A stretch of 64,000 nucleotides of DNA from Nocardia brasiliensis NBRC 14402 (GCF_000308475.2 NZ_BAFT02000112.1:62001-126000); one strand, 5' to 3'. Positions 12,001 through 18,810 are shown, counted from the first letter of the stretch. The notes: generated from the letters alone by a model not told the origin. Made by a program: numbers and translations.

Positions 12001-15000
12001 TGACCAGATCGTCGGCGACCGCGTCGCGCTGGGTCTGCAGGTTCTTCCGCTCGGTGGACGCGTCGTCCAATTGCTTCTGTAGTTCCGGGTCGGTCACGTT
12101 GTAGGGCTTGGCGGGTCCTTCGTCGGCCAGGAAGGCGAACCCGCGCTTGCTGAGATGATCATCGATCCAGCCCGTGTTGTCGCGCAGTCGGAAAGTGCCC
12201 TCGTCACGCCACGTATTGTCCGCGTCCTCCGGGTGGTGCCATTTGCCGTCGGCACCCCGGTAGAACTGGTTCGCGTCGGGTCGCGCACCGATACGCACCG
12301 GGTCGGCTTCGTCCGCACCCTGCGACATGAGCTCGTCGCGGATGTGCGCAGGCACCGGATCGACCGGCGTCCCATCACCTTTGAAGAGAATCGCCAGGGA
12401 ACGGTCGACGTCGCGGACCGGCGCGCCGCCCTCTTCACCGGTCAGGGTGGCGTCGCGGATGGTGATCTTGCCGTTCTCGTGCACCATCAGATAGGCGTGC
12501 GCGCCGACGCCGTGCCGGTCCGATGGACCGCTGTAGACGTCGACCACCAGGGCGGTCGCGCCCTCGCCGAGACTCATCAGGCGGTTCGCGATGGCATCCG
12601 CGCCCGGGAACTCTCGCAGCGCACCACCCGCCGACGCGACCAGTTCGCCCGCGGTCATGCCGTCCGGGCCGATCGTACGGTTCGGCAGGCGGAAGTTCTC
12701 GGCGCCGAACCGGCGGATCAGCTCGACCACGGAGAGCAGACCGCACTTGCCGCGCAGGTCGTCGTCCCCGCGCGGTCGCGGCGCGTCACCGGGTTCGGTA
12801 TCGCCGTCGGGTCGGGGCGAACCGTCGTTGGGCGCGTCGGCGGTCGGTTGCCGCCCGTGCGGGGTGTTCGCGCTGTCCGGACCCACGAGCGGCGGGACCA
12901 AGAGCAGATCGTCCGCGCCGTGTTGCCGGTCGTCGGGGCCGTCCACGCGATCGGGATGCTGGGTCGAATCCGCGTCGTCGCGCGCCGTCGTGCTGTCGTC
13001 GCGCGGCGGCGTACCGGTCTCCCCCGGCTCGCGGCCCGCCCGTGGCTCCTCGCCGGTGCGCGGCCGATTCGGTTGTGACGCAGCATCATCCGAACGCGGC
13101 GCGTCGGTCTCGGGTCGATTCGCGGTGTCGTCCGAACGCGGTGCATCGGTCTCAGGGCGAGTCGAAGTGTCCTCCGAACGCGGCGCATCGGTCTCGGGCC
13201 GAGTCGAAGTGTCGACGGAACGGGGAGCTTCGCCCGAGCGCGGTGCCGCCTCGCCCGTTCGGGGTGCCGCCTCGCCCGAGCGCGTCGTATCGGCCGGTGG
13301 GCGAACTGCGGAATCGCCTGTGTCCGAACGAACTTGGACGTTACCGCCCGCTTCGCTGGTGACCCGCTGCTTCGCGCGCGGCGCCTCTTCCCCACTCGAT
13401 TCCGCACGGATGCCGGGGGTTGAATCACGCGCTCCAGCACGGGCATTCGGATCCGCGACCGAGGCACGCGAATCAACGCGTGGCCGTTCGGCACCGGGGC
13501 GCGCTTCCGGCGAACCCGCCCGCGGATCGGTCGCCCTGGTCTCGCCGCCCGACTGAGTCCGTGCCTGCTCGCCGCCGCGCACCGGTTCGGAGCTACCGCG
13601 TACCGGCTCGGCACCGGTGTGCGGTCGCGCTTCACCCGGCACACCGGCTCTCGGCTGCGATCCGTCGCCGCCGGTGCGCGCCGGATCGGCCGTCGTGACC
13701 GGATTATGTTGCGGCGCAGCTTGTCCCGACTGCATCGGCGCAGCGGAGTCGACGCCCGTGTGCTGCGGGCCCGCGTTGCGATCGGCACCCGCGCCGGCGT
13801 TCCCGGTCTCACCCGCGGTACCACGATCTTGTGCGCTGCCGCCCTGATCCGTTGCGCCGCTTCGGCTTTGGTCACCGCCGCCGGTCTGCTCCGGCGCGGC
13901 CCCGGCCCGGTTCTCCGAACCGCCTTCGTGGCGCCCACCGTCGGAGGCACGGCTCTCCGACCCGCCTTCGTGGCGGCCGCCGTCGGCAGAACGGCTTTCC
14001 GATCCACCCCGATCATGTTGCTGCGCACCGGTTTCGGAGCTACTCGGGTTCGTCCGGTTCGATCCGTCGCCCGAGGTCTGCGTCGAGCCGTCACCGGTCG
14101 AAGTATGCGACGAACCGTCGCCCGTCGAGGTCCGCGACGACGAACCGTCACCGGTGGATGTCCGCGACGACGAACCGTCGCCGGTGCCGCTGTTGGTGTT
14201 GCGGGAACCGTCACCGGCTCTACCGCTGTTGTTACTCCCCCCGGTGCCCGTGCCGTCGCCGGTACGACCGGCCCCGGTACCGCCACCCGTCGTGCCGGCC
14301 TGTGCACCAGAACCGTTGTTGCCCAACCCATTTGCACCGGAAGGATGCACCGCGGGCGAGTTCGCCCCAGCTCCGACGCCCGTCGGGGTGAGGGTGCCGA
14401 GAGAGCCGACGCGGGGCACGCCGACCGGATCGACGCGCACGCCGCCGCCCCACTTCGGCGACGAGCTGAAGTACCCGTTCGCCAACGCCTTGTTGCCACC
14501 CGACATCGCACCGTTGGAGATGCCCGCGGTGAACATCCGAGGGTCGAGGTTGCCGAACGCCGCGCCCCATCCGTTCTTGTAGACATCGAGGGCGAACTGC
14601 GGCAGCGCACCGGCGACGGCGCCCACTGTGCCGGCGGCCATGCCGGTGATCGCGCCCGCGAAGAAGGGCTTCATCTTCCCGCTCAGCATGTTGCCGAGCT
14701 TGTCGCCGACCGGGCCCGCTGCCGCCGCACCGAGGCCGGAGGACAGGGCGGTCATGCCGACCTGCTGCCAATTGACGCCGTCCTTGCGGTGGCCCTGCCA
14801 GACCTGCATCTGCTGGATGCCGAGGTCCTGCATGGTGCCGAGCGCCAGGTCGATGGCGACGTGCTTCATGAACCACTTGGCGAAAGCGGAGGTGAGCATC
14901 TTGCCGAGCGCTCTGGTGATCGCGGCCATTACCCGCTGCGCGATCATTCGGATAGCGAACCTGGTGGCGATGATCGCGCCGGCTTCCACGGCCGGGGCGG

Positions 15001-15415
15001 TGGGCGGAAAGAGCCACGCCGCAGCGATTTCTAGGGCGAGCAGGCCCAGCGACGAGGCCATCATCCATTTGGCGTATTCGATTTCATCGCCGACCTGATC
15101 ACAGGATTTGGCGATGCCGTCGAAGAATTCCGCCATCTTTTTCAGATTTTGGTTTTCTTGCTCTTTCGTCGCGCCGGTGCCGTCGAGCAATTTCTGGAAC
15201 ACGCCGCCGATTTCGTCACGGGCGGCGCCGTGCGGGTACGCAGCCAGGGCAGCGCTCTTCGCGGCCAAGATATCGGATTCGATACCCCGGATACCCTCGG
15301 CGGCATTGCGCCAATCATCGGCCAGGCCACGCATGCCGGTCTCGGAACCGTCCGGCCAATCGCTACCGGCGACCCATCCGAGTACATCGACTACGCCGCT
15401 CCAAAAATCGCCCAT
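1..15415 (-). CDS. Giant multidomain T7SS-type polymorphic toxin protein, C-terminus beyond the window
   Basis: Open frame of 5138 codons from an ATG at 15415 to the left edge; no stop seen. Residues 1-330 form a CpnT-like/WXG100-like helical module with hydrophobic Ala/Gly helices. About 340-885 is a Ser/Gly/Asp/Arg-rich linker. Then come Tox-PL 1 (papain-like; C891, H973 in VGAHAY, D988), a PD-(D/E)XK-like domain (D1249, E1274-A-K1276, followed by AQQGSPEYL), Tox-PL 2 (C1428, H1508, D1524), a nucleotidyltransferase-like motif (GSR at 1660, DSDLD at 1677-1681), a zinc deaminase (HAE at 1958, CANC at 2004-2007), a metallopeptidase (HEFGH at 2278-2282, third ligand probably E2354), long coiled coils, a tandem repeat (about 3710-4050), a Pro/Gln-rich linker, and a kinase-like domain (K4649, D4730-x4-N4735, IDH with D4748). 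A WXG gene and a YbaB-like gene precede it. Secretion as a toxin is inferred; the motif assignments were made by eye. Confidence 0.85.
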   Translation of the reverse strand, partial: MGDFWSGVVDVLGWVAGSDWPDGSETGMRGLADDWRNAAEGIRGIESDILAAKSAALAAYPHGAARDEIGGVFQKLLDGTGATKEQENQNLKKMAEFFDGIAKSCDQVGDEIEYAKWMMASSLGLLALEIAAAWLFPPTAPAVEAGAIIATRFAIRMIAQRVMAAITRALGKMLTSAFAKWFMKHVAIDLALGTMQDLGIQQMQVWQGHRKDGVNWQQVGMTALSSGLGAAAAGPVGDKLGNMLSGKMKPFFAGAITGMAAGTVGAVAGALPQFALDVYKNGWGAAFGNLDPRMFTAGISNGAMSGGNKALANGYFSSSPKWGGGVRVDPVGVPRVGSLGTLTPTGVGAGANSPAVHPSGANGLGNNGSGAQAGTTGGGTGAGRTGDGTGTGGSNNSGRAGDGSRNTNSGTGDGSSSRTSTGDGSSSRTSTGDGSSHTSTGDGSTQTSGDGSNRTNPSSSETGAQQHDRGGSESRSADGGRHEGGSESRASDGGRHEGGSENRAGAAPEQTGGGDQSRSGATDQGGSAQDRGTAGETGNAGAGADRNAGPQHTGVDSAAPMQSGQAAPQHNPVTTADPARTGGDGSQPRAGVPGEARPHTGAEPVRGSSEPVRGGEQARTQSGGETRATDPRAGSPEARPGAERPRVDSRASVADPNARAGARDSTPGIRAESSGEEAPRAKQRVTSEAGGNVQVRSDTGDSAVRPPADTTRSGEAAPRTGEAAPRSGEAPRSVDTSTRPETDAPRSEDTSTRPETDAPRSDDTANRPETDAPRSDDAASQPNRPRTGEEPRAGREPGETGTPPRDDSTTARDDADSTQHPDRVDGPDDRQHGADDLLLVPPLVGPDSANTPHGRQPTADAPNDGSPRPDGDTEPGDAPRPRGDDDLRGKCGLLSVVELIRRFGAENFRLPNRTIGPDGMTAGELVASAGGALREFPGADAIANRLMSLGEGATALVVDVYSGPSDRHGVGAHAYLMVHENGKITIRDATLTGEEGGAPVRDVDRSLAILFKGDGTPVDPVPAHIRDELMSQGADEADPVRIGARPDANQFYRGADGKWHHPEDADNTWRDEGTFRLRDNTGWIDDHLSKRGFAFLADEGPAKPYNVTDPELQKQLDDASTERKNLQTQRDAVADDLVKNLIPEFSQYGIKEIPQLKASELDTVINRLTDKVMADPGLTDEAKLAKLEKLNDLQSQAEKYNELGPKMVNASKLLGELGAKAFGLDPVLHPDAVIISPFKGARDGADMVDYAILVPGNDGSDGNPPRPPKLVVIEAKGVGSGLGGANTVDGRAQQGSPEYLRRTLAIDHNLKTILSETPEQLRARGIDVDSSEGQALLRARDELLKAHHDGTLDIEYHKAHVNIHGKVKISEFGLDRNGVPVRMDNIGEVQSDHTPPQQSSPDGTPPAGPHPRLDNDPANQLDDRRGRCGEDSLIDLRNRHGDHIWLPERTIGPDGMTARELEALAGGELRPVDTHEQIRQQLIALGEGSSALVVDTYAGRDEHGVGAHAYELINVGGDNIIVRDIGAGLDNHSFPPRTTGEVRNIRAILLAGHEGRPEHPISDADRRRILDQEAGAHDPARVGQPFDGRQHNGTGSPRHELSDTSPPADLDGPDTDAPRRDTDLPDVEMIGEPGPGVTPEMLDAVRRSVAETGEPLVLFGSRQTGISEKTGEPFRADSDLDLAATTPEGLLRLAGLHEGESPIPGVKDVAGIFSEEVAREKGYLVIKPVAADAPETRTTPTREAAPPADRASADTTDTRPRPAEETPEPATRPADETNHTDDGAHREPDANADAGPLHDGHLSDETRPLPSSFIVPDNGAPLPGPEVDSHPLGTLDESTVTRDAGTDLITHVDGVPIDDYVRALGAERADLYRQAAADKVLARKAQGACMSVGIDRETGRVYEAANGKRSDIIADADAHPTLKENLRLMEENGPYSHDEDPNVPKTEPHPHPDEPFGHAEVKATNQMLWDRRNAGLADDRAAMAALIHAPQFPFGGRAGDAPFCANCHHMLDGADSATDRMTKYPPSDAAKQSVLDQQRRAAEEAGAPNRMPEAPPVGDPPGPPRDARPPDSSRPEGESSPEVKPADSSTQPRPRPGGADDPGKMATALSHEREVGSRLMPPRPDAPVDGAEGGHRPGDDVPPQPHITDEWTPLSAAEVGAKLAEDTGLVVYGFDRPGVDAEVAREIARGIVDLRGKYPNMDLRTIGIGDFRGRCLAMVLPGINPETGLRRADSIKFSSDFVGSMDAFRQEVQRGLNNGRFGPNMMGDGRAVLGILTHEFGHVVDMQGQRASLRPMNPADPHSLTYADHVLQEYYKQKAASDPAFPATPQGYDRWLRQLSPYSFGQDGVFNPGEAVADAFLDVELNGSRASEPAQVLHRMLMDLAALGADALPPRLPRPDANGVPRVAAPADPAAPQRVPNPEGAPRPANEPPMRAGDDAETTPARDEGRHESLADWSARMRAEQAEWTARMAAEHAAAMRQIADTGPADWASQMRADHAEWQARMAALRAEFSRDIADGVLPRVAAEAPPEPAGRHRAEDPENRSRTGESEGEPPHPGDKKVWPLGESAAEPEAAGAGGGKKPPETSPRVSDPGDEDANNGDRQNPEKPAAREPEQTPTPEEPAPTPERPAPTPEQPTPTPEEVFAQRQQELEAARDRALAERADALRQRTELAMRLRVDSDVDAPGLRPENLSDTIDEILGRTTELREQAVVAERVRDLEHQVSRIADADAEIARIDRDLALLAAEREAAARNETPEGEYDRLLDQRRQLFQDREAARAIRDELAVRHGISDLDGDAFERRVLDLYDESQGRKVHVRGGLDSMERIVREPLSGPEAVARQREIRELAEALAEFNRLDQAIEQIDARMAQLREDGVGLDRPPTEDLAPELDRLAGERTELLRDTRVQRMMVTDLARALQIDEGSLLENPQRLAEEMEHQRSRTMRVDEMADRLAMLDLLESAAADVLAADNAIGRLEDEMTRATGLWRDLITAQGGHMVTDRVGIIYGERPRIIVFGPRAEHENPHRAFDDALRDALNRSPAAAQAMLRHPRVEYHQIVTDRAGGWRDVGMPGPRLERTETGWINGDPGMLVVRWQDGDGQWHPVNPARPEWRTNREDGTPDHWEEPNPDWWAGLADFINDLATPFADIPPGHIAKNMLPMNPMSAPVLYDGLGVDPDSIETIHLGGDVYAIQRNLRTLFAAIDHPMVRDWIHRHPEIGDWVKARPWLQKMPIFGTVWSSFDWYKPPESNIQPMYRRWEPSEHAPLGHRVEIPEWLQRSIDADVARWREVQQWADREYERFRADDQLADRMAGPLADYRQQQRVAGAQDVLKHIREELVDPHRGVDLSRPDVDKQLQLINEQIDRLANKFANHFDTDNRVEIRDQIADIRQQLLDIRNQRPITDADIARLVTELTPAMRPLTPEIERQNPALKPPDLDFDHVPPRLDFPEFSTAQLRQILDHLLFDEHLASDHADPSGRPVLRRMDQLADVAEAINRIVEGEPLPADIVLLLDALAESNYLRDPANAGKTWHHANAHAVAEGYHWDANRPPLTGERAGIPYAPEPLNPPEPFLPRDRYELQLAKARVAWEARTDALLEAARAAGVDADVVFAEDPAPRLAELRAEQPDEAGRQRIDDLSRALQEFDAAAAEVTRLEDRLEQHDADRALPRTQRMELLAGEPDSPVRPEPVESPEAVAERQRAAELETQRRQAEIDRLEQAKADALRARDEAEQQLQQARDQAEAEAAFERQRFAERDAAELDRQLTQQLRDNALADVDARPLPGLPQVGVTDGDPRRVVVVVRGESDPTTLLDRAVAAHPDLGDLVGPNRDNAIVFRLTPGEDGRTQVRREDPPDAPPLHAVRPEPDAPSDGGAAKRLPVAETPQQHPEIDRLEQAKADALRARDDAEQQLQQARDQAEAEGAFERKGDAERTAAELDRQLTQQLRDDVLAQVGARPLTDLPQVGVIDGDPRQVVVVLRGESAQPATLIDRAVAQHPDLADVVGPNRDNVVLFRLVVGEDGRTQVHRVDPPDASALPISRPEPHSTSDGGGAKQPPTTETPQSRGTPQQGEHTPGEAPQSRQTPQPGETPQQGAVPPVRETPVVGEAPQSRETPPGGVTPQSGQAPLPGAVAPGEVARPGRGQAPQTGEGTASEAPQSRKAQQPGEPSRPQAGPVSPVHEAPSVPEPAQAGGGEQVRQAPAGTAPRSSADPQARPAPENQTGPHAGPVAGADVPQRGPGENVGQGETGAPAGDPVVPAGGNRPQTGAPQGQWSTVGAPRAYEPTTRTPEFESLVTRIADEAARGAQLLDGARAALRGLGVDPDGLTPRQMEERAREVADTADARITELNNRTGIRPDEMVQYFDDRNAAQQRYAEVTRLMGTLAQSLGQYHESVRTKSDLCAEAGAVIARDVLATEGQPLRNADGVAVLPGDPQRILVVSPFRAPEHILGDQLRDSLAQQHIDVVYRQVQVDDAGRVTIVDLLPPSGAAPVGEPITPGPRPTPGEGGAPVRPGQSNEDPGSRKPAEPGEGSRPGEPKTAVLQEPIAPSTAEGAGGGKKPPQPPATPPVGDPGDGPEGGPNRPPQGDSPRDPNQSDTGAADLARAVARVEDAPTSGEEIRVEILSEGALQMAERVELITLADGTQLIRKTLSNPIHADAEVLAALVGRAVGANVPHIIRVSDNMIFMQFMPGDWPSSLHPGAWSPQQTGLTDTPAGVRMGLLDVLIRMPDRGMTNWLATRDGQISGIDHSLAFVGGRRGDAETTSGFAYHFFDRGADGTIHWRRHEVGAAELAEIRRRIEAMEPEFAAHPEWYQSVLDRLTILEQNARPDDGPMPPEDPSSGPGEPGGAGPRQPGAPQRPGAPEQPVSSENESGTTRPKGAAEPEGGPTPPDPDPAPTPEVDPAERRAELVESRDQVIADRDSAVRRRDELATLLGVDPSDDWAALRPGDALADTLRELNHHRIEGQERLPHDVLRVKELERLCNRIATDEETLARLTTELARLDAEYAPLETREAEYDRLLEERADRARERETARAARDDLARRLDVPELSGDAFDRRVLDLYQEARTRTVRVPGNLDSPGRVVHEPVAGPERELREQAIRSLQQSVREFNRLDQLVTGIDARLNELQRQGVDRDRP

Positions 15416-15432
15416 ATCTGGTCACCACCCGA

Positions 15433-15945
15433 TTACCAACCGGAATCGGTGACCCCCGGCTTCTTCGGTACGACCTGCTCCACGGTTTCCACGTTGTCGA
15501 ACGTCATGCCCTGATCGGCCGCCGCGGCGGCACGATCGGGCGAGTCCGGCTTGGATTGCGGGGCCCGATCCATGGTCGGCATCATCGAACGCACGTCCGG
15601 CATGCCTTCGACCAGGTCGGACAGTTTGGGCAACCGGGCGCGATCCTCCTGGATGGGCGCCATCAGCTCCTGCGTCTGCCGCATCACGTCCGCCGCTGCC
15701 TCCTGCGAGGCCTGCAGCACCGCACGGGCCAGATCCGCGTATTCGAGTTCTTCCACATTGCGGCCGAATTTGACGTCGATGACCACACCGTCGGCGTTCA
15801 CCGACACGGTGACCCGACCGCCCCGGACCGTGGCCTTGCCCACCAGCGCCGTGCGCCGGCGTTGCAGCTGCGCAATGTTCCGAAGCTGCGACTGCACCTC
15901 GTCCATGAGCCCCGCGACATCTCCGCGCGAAAAATCATGTGTCAC
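15433..15945 (-). CDS. YbaB/EbfC-like protein of the T7SS toxin locus
   Basis: 170 residues. The N-terminal 100 residues have the YbaB/EbfC layout: an N-terminal helix, then three short strands (around GGRVTVSVNADGVVIDVKF), then a long helix rich in Ala and Gln. The C-terminal 60 residues are a Pro/Asp/Ala-rich tail. YbaB proteins are small nucleoid-associated dimers, but longer YbaB-like proteins are common beside WXG100 genes in actinomycetes, where their role is unknown. The gene lies between the WXG gene (16 bp upstream) and the giant toxin (17 bp downstream), so co-transcription is very likely. A chaperone-like or regulatory role at this locus is an inference from position only. Confidence 0.75.
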   Translation of the reverse strand: MTHDFSRGDVAGLMDEVQSQLRNIAQLQRRRTALVGKATVRGGRVTVSVNADGVVIDVKFGRNVEELEYADLARAVLQASQEAAADVMRQTQELMAPIQEDRARLPKLSDLVEGMPDVRSMMPTMDRAPQSKPDSPDRAAAAADQGMTFDNVETVEQVVPKKPGVTDSGW

Positions 15946-15961
15946 AGCGACCGACCTTCAC

Positions 15962-16315
15962 TCATTTGTATTCGAAGCCCTGACGGTTACGTTCTTCCAA
16001 GATGTTCTGGATATCGTCGGCGACCTTCTCTTGCGAATCGGCGAGGCCATCGAAGGTGCCCGCCATTCCCTCGTTGCCGCCCTCCCCGACGGCGAAGTCG
16101 TGCATGTTCTTCTTCGATGCGTTGTAGCCCGGCTGGCCGTCGGCACCGTCGGTGAACTGCTTCCCGAGCTTGTCGTTGCCCCACGGCGCGCCTCTGCCGG
16201 TGATAGCGGTCTCCAGGTTCGACCAGACCCCGGCGATGCGCGTGCCGACGGTACGGGTCTTTCCGGCGGCTCTGCGGAATGCGGCGGGATCGACCTCGAA
16301 TTTCTCATCGGCCAT
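15962..16315 (-). CDS. WXG100-family type VII secretion protein
   Basis: 117 residues, slightly longer than the usual 100. It shows the two-helix hairpin pattern with a PWGND turn at about residues 44-48 (W-G in place of W-x-G) followed by F-x5-G and a Tyr. This is the WXG subgroup usually found in front of CpnT-like toxins. ATG start with a purine-rich site (GGAAGGGG) 6 bases upstream. It is the first gene of the unit WXG, YbaB-like, giant toxin. The likely role is to pair with the N-terminal helical module of the giant protein for ESX export. That role is known in outline for WXG families and inferred here. No YxxxD signal is seen near its C-terminus. Confidence 0.85.
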   Translation of the reverse strand: MADEKFEVDPAAFRRAAGKTRTVGTRIAGVWSNLETAITGRGAPWGNDKLGKQFTDGADGQPGYNASKKNMHDFAVGEGGNEGMAGTFDGLADSQEKVADDIQNILEERNRQGFEYK

Positions 16316-16506
16316 CGTGAACCCCTTCCTGTACCGACCGAGGCTATATGCCCCCGTTCACGACCCGCTCGCCCGTTCATGCGACGTTCACGTGCGCAGC
16401 GGCGATCAGTCAAACAACGGTAACACCAACAACACTCACCCACTACTCCAAACGGGGGGTGCACAGAGCCCCAGAATCTAGGGGCATAAGGCTGCGACCT
16501 GCGAAT
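16316..16506. promoter_or_regulatory. Upstream region of the giant-toxin operon, with an imperfect hairpin at its right end
   Basis: 191 bases between the YwqK-like stop and the WXG start, both on the minus strand. Minus-strand features include a TTGACT hexamer around 16405-16410 and an A/T-rich CATATAG around 16346-16352, but their spacing is not that of one clean sigma-70 promoter. An imperfect GCCCC/GGGGC hairpin at 16472-16489 lies just after the upstream operon and could slow transcription. A promoter here is inferred from the gap and the new WXG-led unit. Confidence 0.35.
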
Positions 16507-16884
16507 TCACTCTTGACCGGGCCGGGGGATCTGGTCGATCAGCTCTCCTTTGTCGTCCCACTTCCGCCGAGAGATCAGCTTGCCCGGCCCGTCGAAGACG
16601 CTGACCTCCCGCAAACTGCCGTCCGGATACCATTCGCGCCACTCCCCGACCGGCCGGTTCTTGGCGACCATGCCGGTGTGCTTGAGCGTTCCGTCGGAAT
16701 ACCAGCTCTTACTCGGGCCGTCTTCGAATCCGTCCACAAACGTCCACAGTCCGATGATCGTCCCGGCGGCATCACGTTCGACCGCCTCACCGGTATACCG
16801 CTCCCCGCGGTAGAACATCTGGCTGTACTCATTGGACATGTCCGCGTCGGGGTCGTCGACGTCGATCGGTTCGTTGCCGGTCAT
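16507..16884 (-). CDS. YwqK/MORN-repeat-like putative immunity protein
   Basis: 125 residues. It contains repeated toxin-antitoxin YwqK/MORN-type motifs: Y-x-G-E-x-Y-x-G around residue 27, then blocks of the form W-Y-x-D-G-x-L-x at about 63 and 88. Each repeat is a short beta hairpin. YwqK-like proteins are frequent immunity partners of polymorphic toxins. The ATG overlaps the stop of the upstream 601-residue gene (ATGA), so translation is probably coupled. It is the last gene of the group after the 3058-residue toxin. Immunity is inferred from family and position; the toxin domain it would neutralise is not known. Confidence 0.7.
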   Translation of the reverse strand: MTGNEPIDVDDPDADMSNEYSQMFYRGERYTGEAVERDAAGTIIGLWTFVDGFEDGPSKSWYSDGTLKHTGMVAKNRPVGEWREWYPDGSLREVSVFDGPGKLISRRKWDDKGELIDQIPRPGQE

Positions 16885-18686
16885 CGCTGAGCCTCCACCG
16901 CGCTGTGCCGTCGTTGGAATCGTTCCTCGAACTCCGCGATATAGATCGAGGGCGCCACCGACGACGAGGACTGCTCGAGTACGCCGTCGTCGGCGATATA
17001 GAAGATCGCCCGGCCAATCGCGATCTCGTCCGGTTTGGTCGGCACGTAGACCATCCACCCGACGCTGATCCGCTCCGCCCGTAGATCCGACAGCGGATAG
17101 CGTGCGGTGTTCATACCGCTGTCGATGACGAACTGCCGCACTCGGGCCAGCGCGTCCTCCTGCGGCATCGGCTCGGGCAGCGTCATCGTCGCGCCGGCCA
17201 TGGCGAGCTGGAAAAAGGCGCTGTCCACGTCGAATGCGCCGTCGTCGCCGAACACGTCGACCAGGGTGGCGCGGGTGACTACCCCGATCTCCGCGGCCGA
17301 CACCAGGGTCGCGGCGGCCGCGCGCTGCCGCTCGGTCACCTCGTCGCCGAGCACTCCGCAGACGATGTCGACGACGGTTTCCGAGGTCCACATTCCGGGC
17401 ACCGCGTCGCTCAGCTCGTCCGCGATCGGCGACTCACCGCGATACCAGTTGCCGCCTTCCCACCAGTAGCAGAACGACAGCAGGCCACCGGCCACCCGCG
17501 CGTTCAGCACCGGGTTGGCGATCCACTCCGGGGCGCCCGCGTACAGCTGCGGCATCGGCTCGCCGTCGTTGTAGGCCCGGGCCAGCGCGGGCGCGTTCCA
17601 CACGCCGCCGGACAGGACCGCCCGGCCGCCGGGCAGCGAATACAGCGTGGAACCGCTGCGCTTGAGGCCCTCGAACCAGCTCATCGAGGGCAGCACCCGC
17701 GGACCGAGTTCGGAGCCGGCGGCGACGAACGCCGCGGCGATCACGGCCCAGCGGGCGGCCATCAGCGGGAAGGCCGGGAAGTCGTGCTCGGACAGCACAC
17801 CGCGCCTGCCGGTGTCCCGGTCCGCCCGCGCCTGCACGGCCGCGTCCAGCGGGGTACGGGACTGGCGATCGCCGTGCCCGAGATACGCGGATAGCCAAAT
17901 CGGCAGCGCCGCACGGGGATACACCTCGAGATCGGCGCGGTAGATCTCCGGCGCGAACAGCTGGTCGTCCGGGAACGGCTCGTCACCGTAGTCGTAATCG
18001 ACCTCGACCTGACCGGTGTTGGTCAGGGTGAGCAGATAGCGCCACCACGGCCCGTCACTGAGCTGTGCCGACAAGTGCCGATGTTCCCGGATGAGCGCGA
18101 GCACGTCCTCGGGTGGGAAGGCACGCGCGACCCGGCCCTCCTCGTCGGTGAAGACGACCAGTGCCACCTCGGCGCCCACCGCCATCGCGAAGGTCGCCTC
18201 CAGCCTGGTCCATCCTTCCGGCCCGGCCGCGCCGAGTTCGCGGGCGACCTGATGACTGATCGCACTGGTCCGTTCGGCGACGTCCTCGGTCTGCGGCGCC
18301 GCGCCCATCAGCGTGAAACCCACATCGGGGTCGTCGCCGTCCGGCAGTTCGACGCCGACGCCTTCGAGCAGTTCGGCCACGGTTTCATCCGAGTCCGAGT
18401 CCGAGTCCGAGTCGGCCGACAGCGAGGCGAAGAACTGGCGCATGAATTCCGCGCGAGCGGCTTCGTCGTCAGCCGAGGGTGCCGCGACGACACCCGGCAG
18501 GGCGGGCTCCTCAGGCGCTCGACGCATCACCGTCTGCAAGTAGCGGCGCATGAAGGCGTCCTGCTCGGCCGACGTCTCCGCGGACCGGGCCGGGGACGTC
18601 GGCGAAGACACGTCGGATTGCTCGCGATCCGTAGCCGATTCGGCGCGGGGCTTGTCCTGCGGAGCCTCGTCGTCTGGTCTGGTCAC
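16881..18686 (-). CDS. Large cytoplasmic protein with a YezG (DUF600)-like immunity region
   Basis: 601 residues, GTG start 9 bases after GAGGAGAG. The first 120 residues are acidic and disordered, with a (Ser-Asp) run encoded near 18390-18415. Around residues 150-260 a segment with VDYDYGDEPFPDDQLF, then YRADLE-x-YPR and P-x-W-L, matches the YezG/DUF600 antitoxin family. The C-terminal half is unrecognised, with mixed helices and a short aromatic strand before the end. YezG-like proteins act as immunity or antitoxin factors for T7SS toxins in Firmicutes. Length is several times that of a normal YezG protein (about 150 residues), so this is a fusion. It overlaps the next gene by 4 bases. Confidence 0.65.
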   Translation of the reverse strand: MTRPDDEAPQDKPRAESATDREQSDVSSPTSPARSAETSAEQDAFMRRYLQTVMRRAPEEPALPGVVAAPSADDEAARAEFMRQFFASLSADSDSDSDSDETVAELLEGVGVELPDGDDPDVGFTLMGAAPQTEDVAERTSAISHQVARELGAAGPEGWTRLEATFAMAVGAEVALVVFTDEEGRVARAFPPEDVLALIREHRHLSAQLSDGPWWRYLLTLTNTGQVEVDYDYGDEPFPDDQLFAPEIYRADLEVYPRAALPIWLSAYLGHGDRQSRTPLDAAVQARADRDTGRRGVLSEHDFPAFPLMAARWAVIAAAFVAAGSELGPRVLPSMSWFEGLKRSGSTLYSLPGGRAVLSGGVWNAPALARAYNDGEPMPQLYAGAPEWIANPVLNARVAGGLLSFCYWWEGGNWYRGESPIADELSDAVPGMWTSETVVDIVCGVLGDEVTERQRAAAATLVSAAEIGVVTRATLVDVFGDDGAFDVDSAFFQLAMAGATMTLPEPMPQEDALARVRQFVIDSGMNTARYPLSDLRAERISVGWMVYVPTKPDEIAIGRAIFYIADDGVLEQSSSSVAPSIYIAEFEERFQRRHSAVEAQR

Positions 18687-18810
18687 GTCGCGGAACTCTC
18701 CTCGTCTGGCACACGGACACCGGCCGACCCCGGGGACGGCCGCACGAATTCATCCTGGCACAGCGGACCCGATGGCGAGCGGCGAATATCGCGCCGCCCG
18801 CCGCACCGGC

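Noticed and set aside
12718..14610. Minus-strand 630-residue frame
   Set aside because: Arg/Thr-rich translation in another frame of the linker; the in-frame translation runs unbroken through the giant protein.
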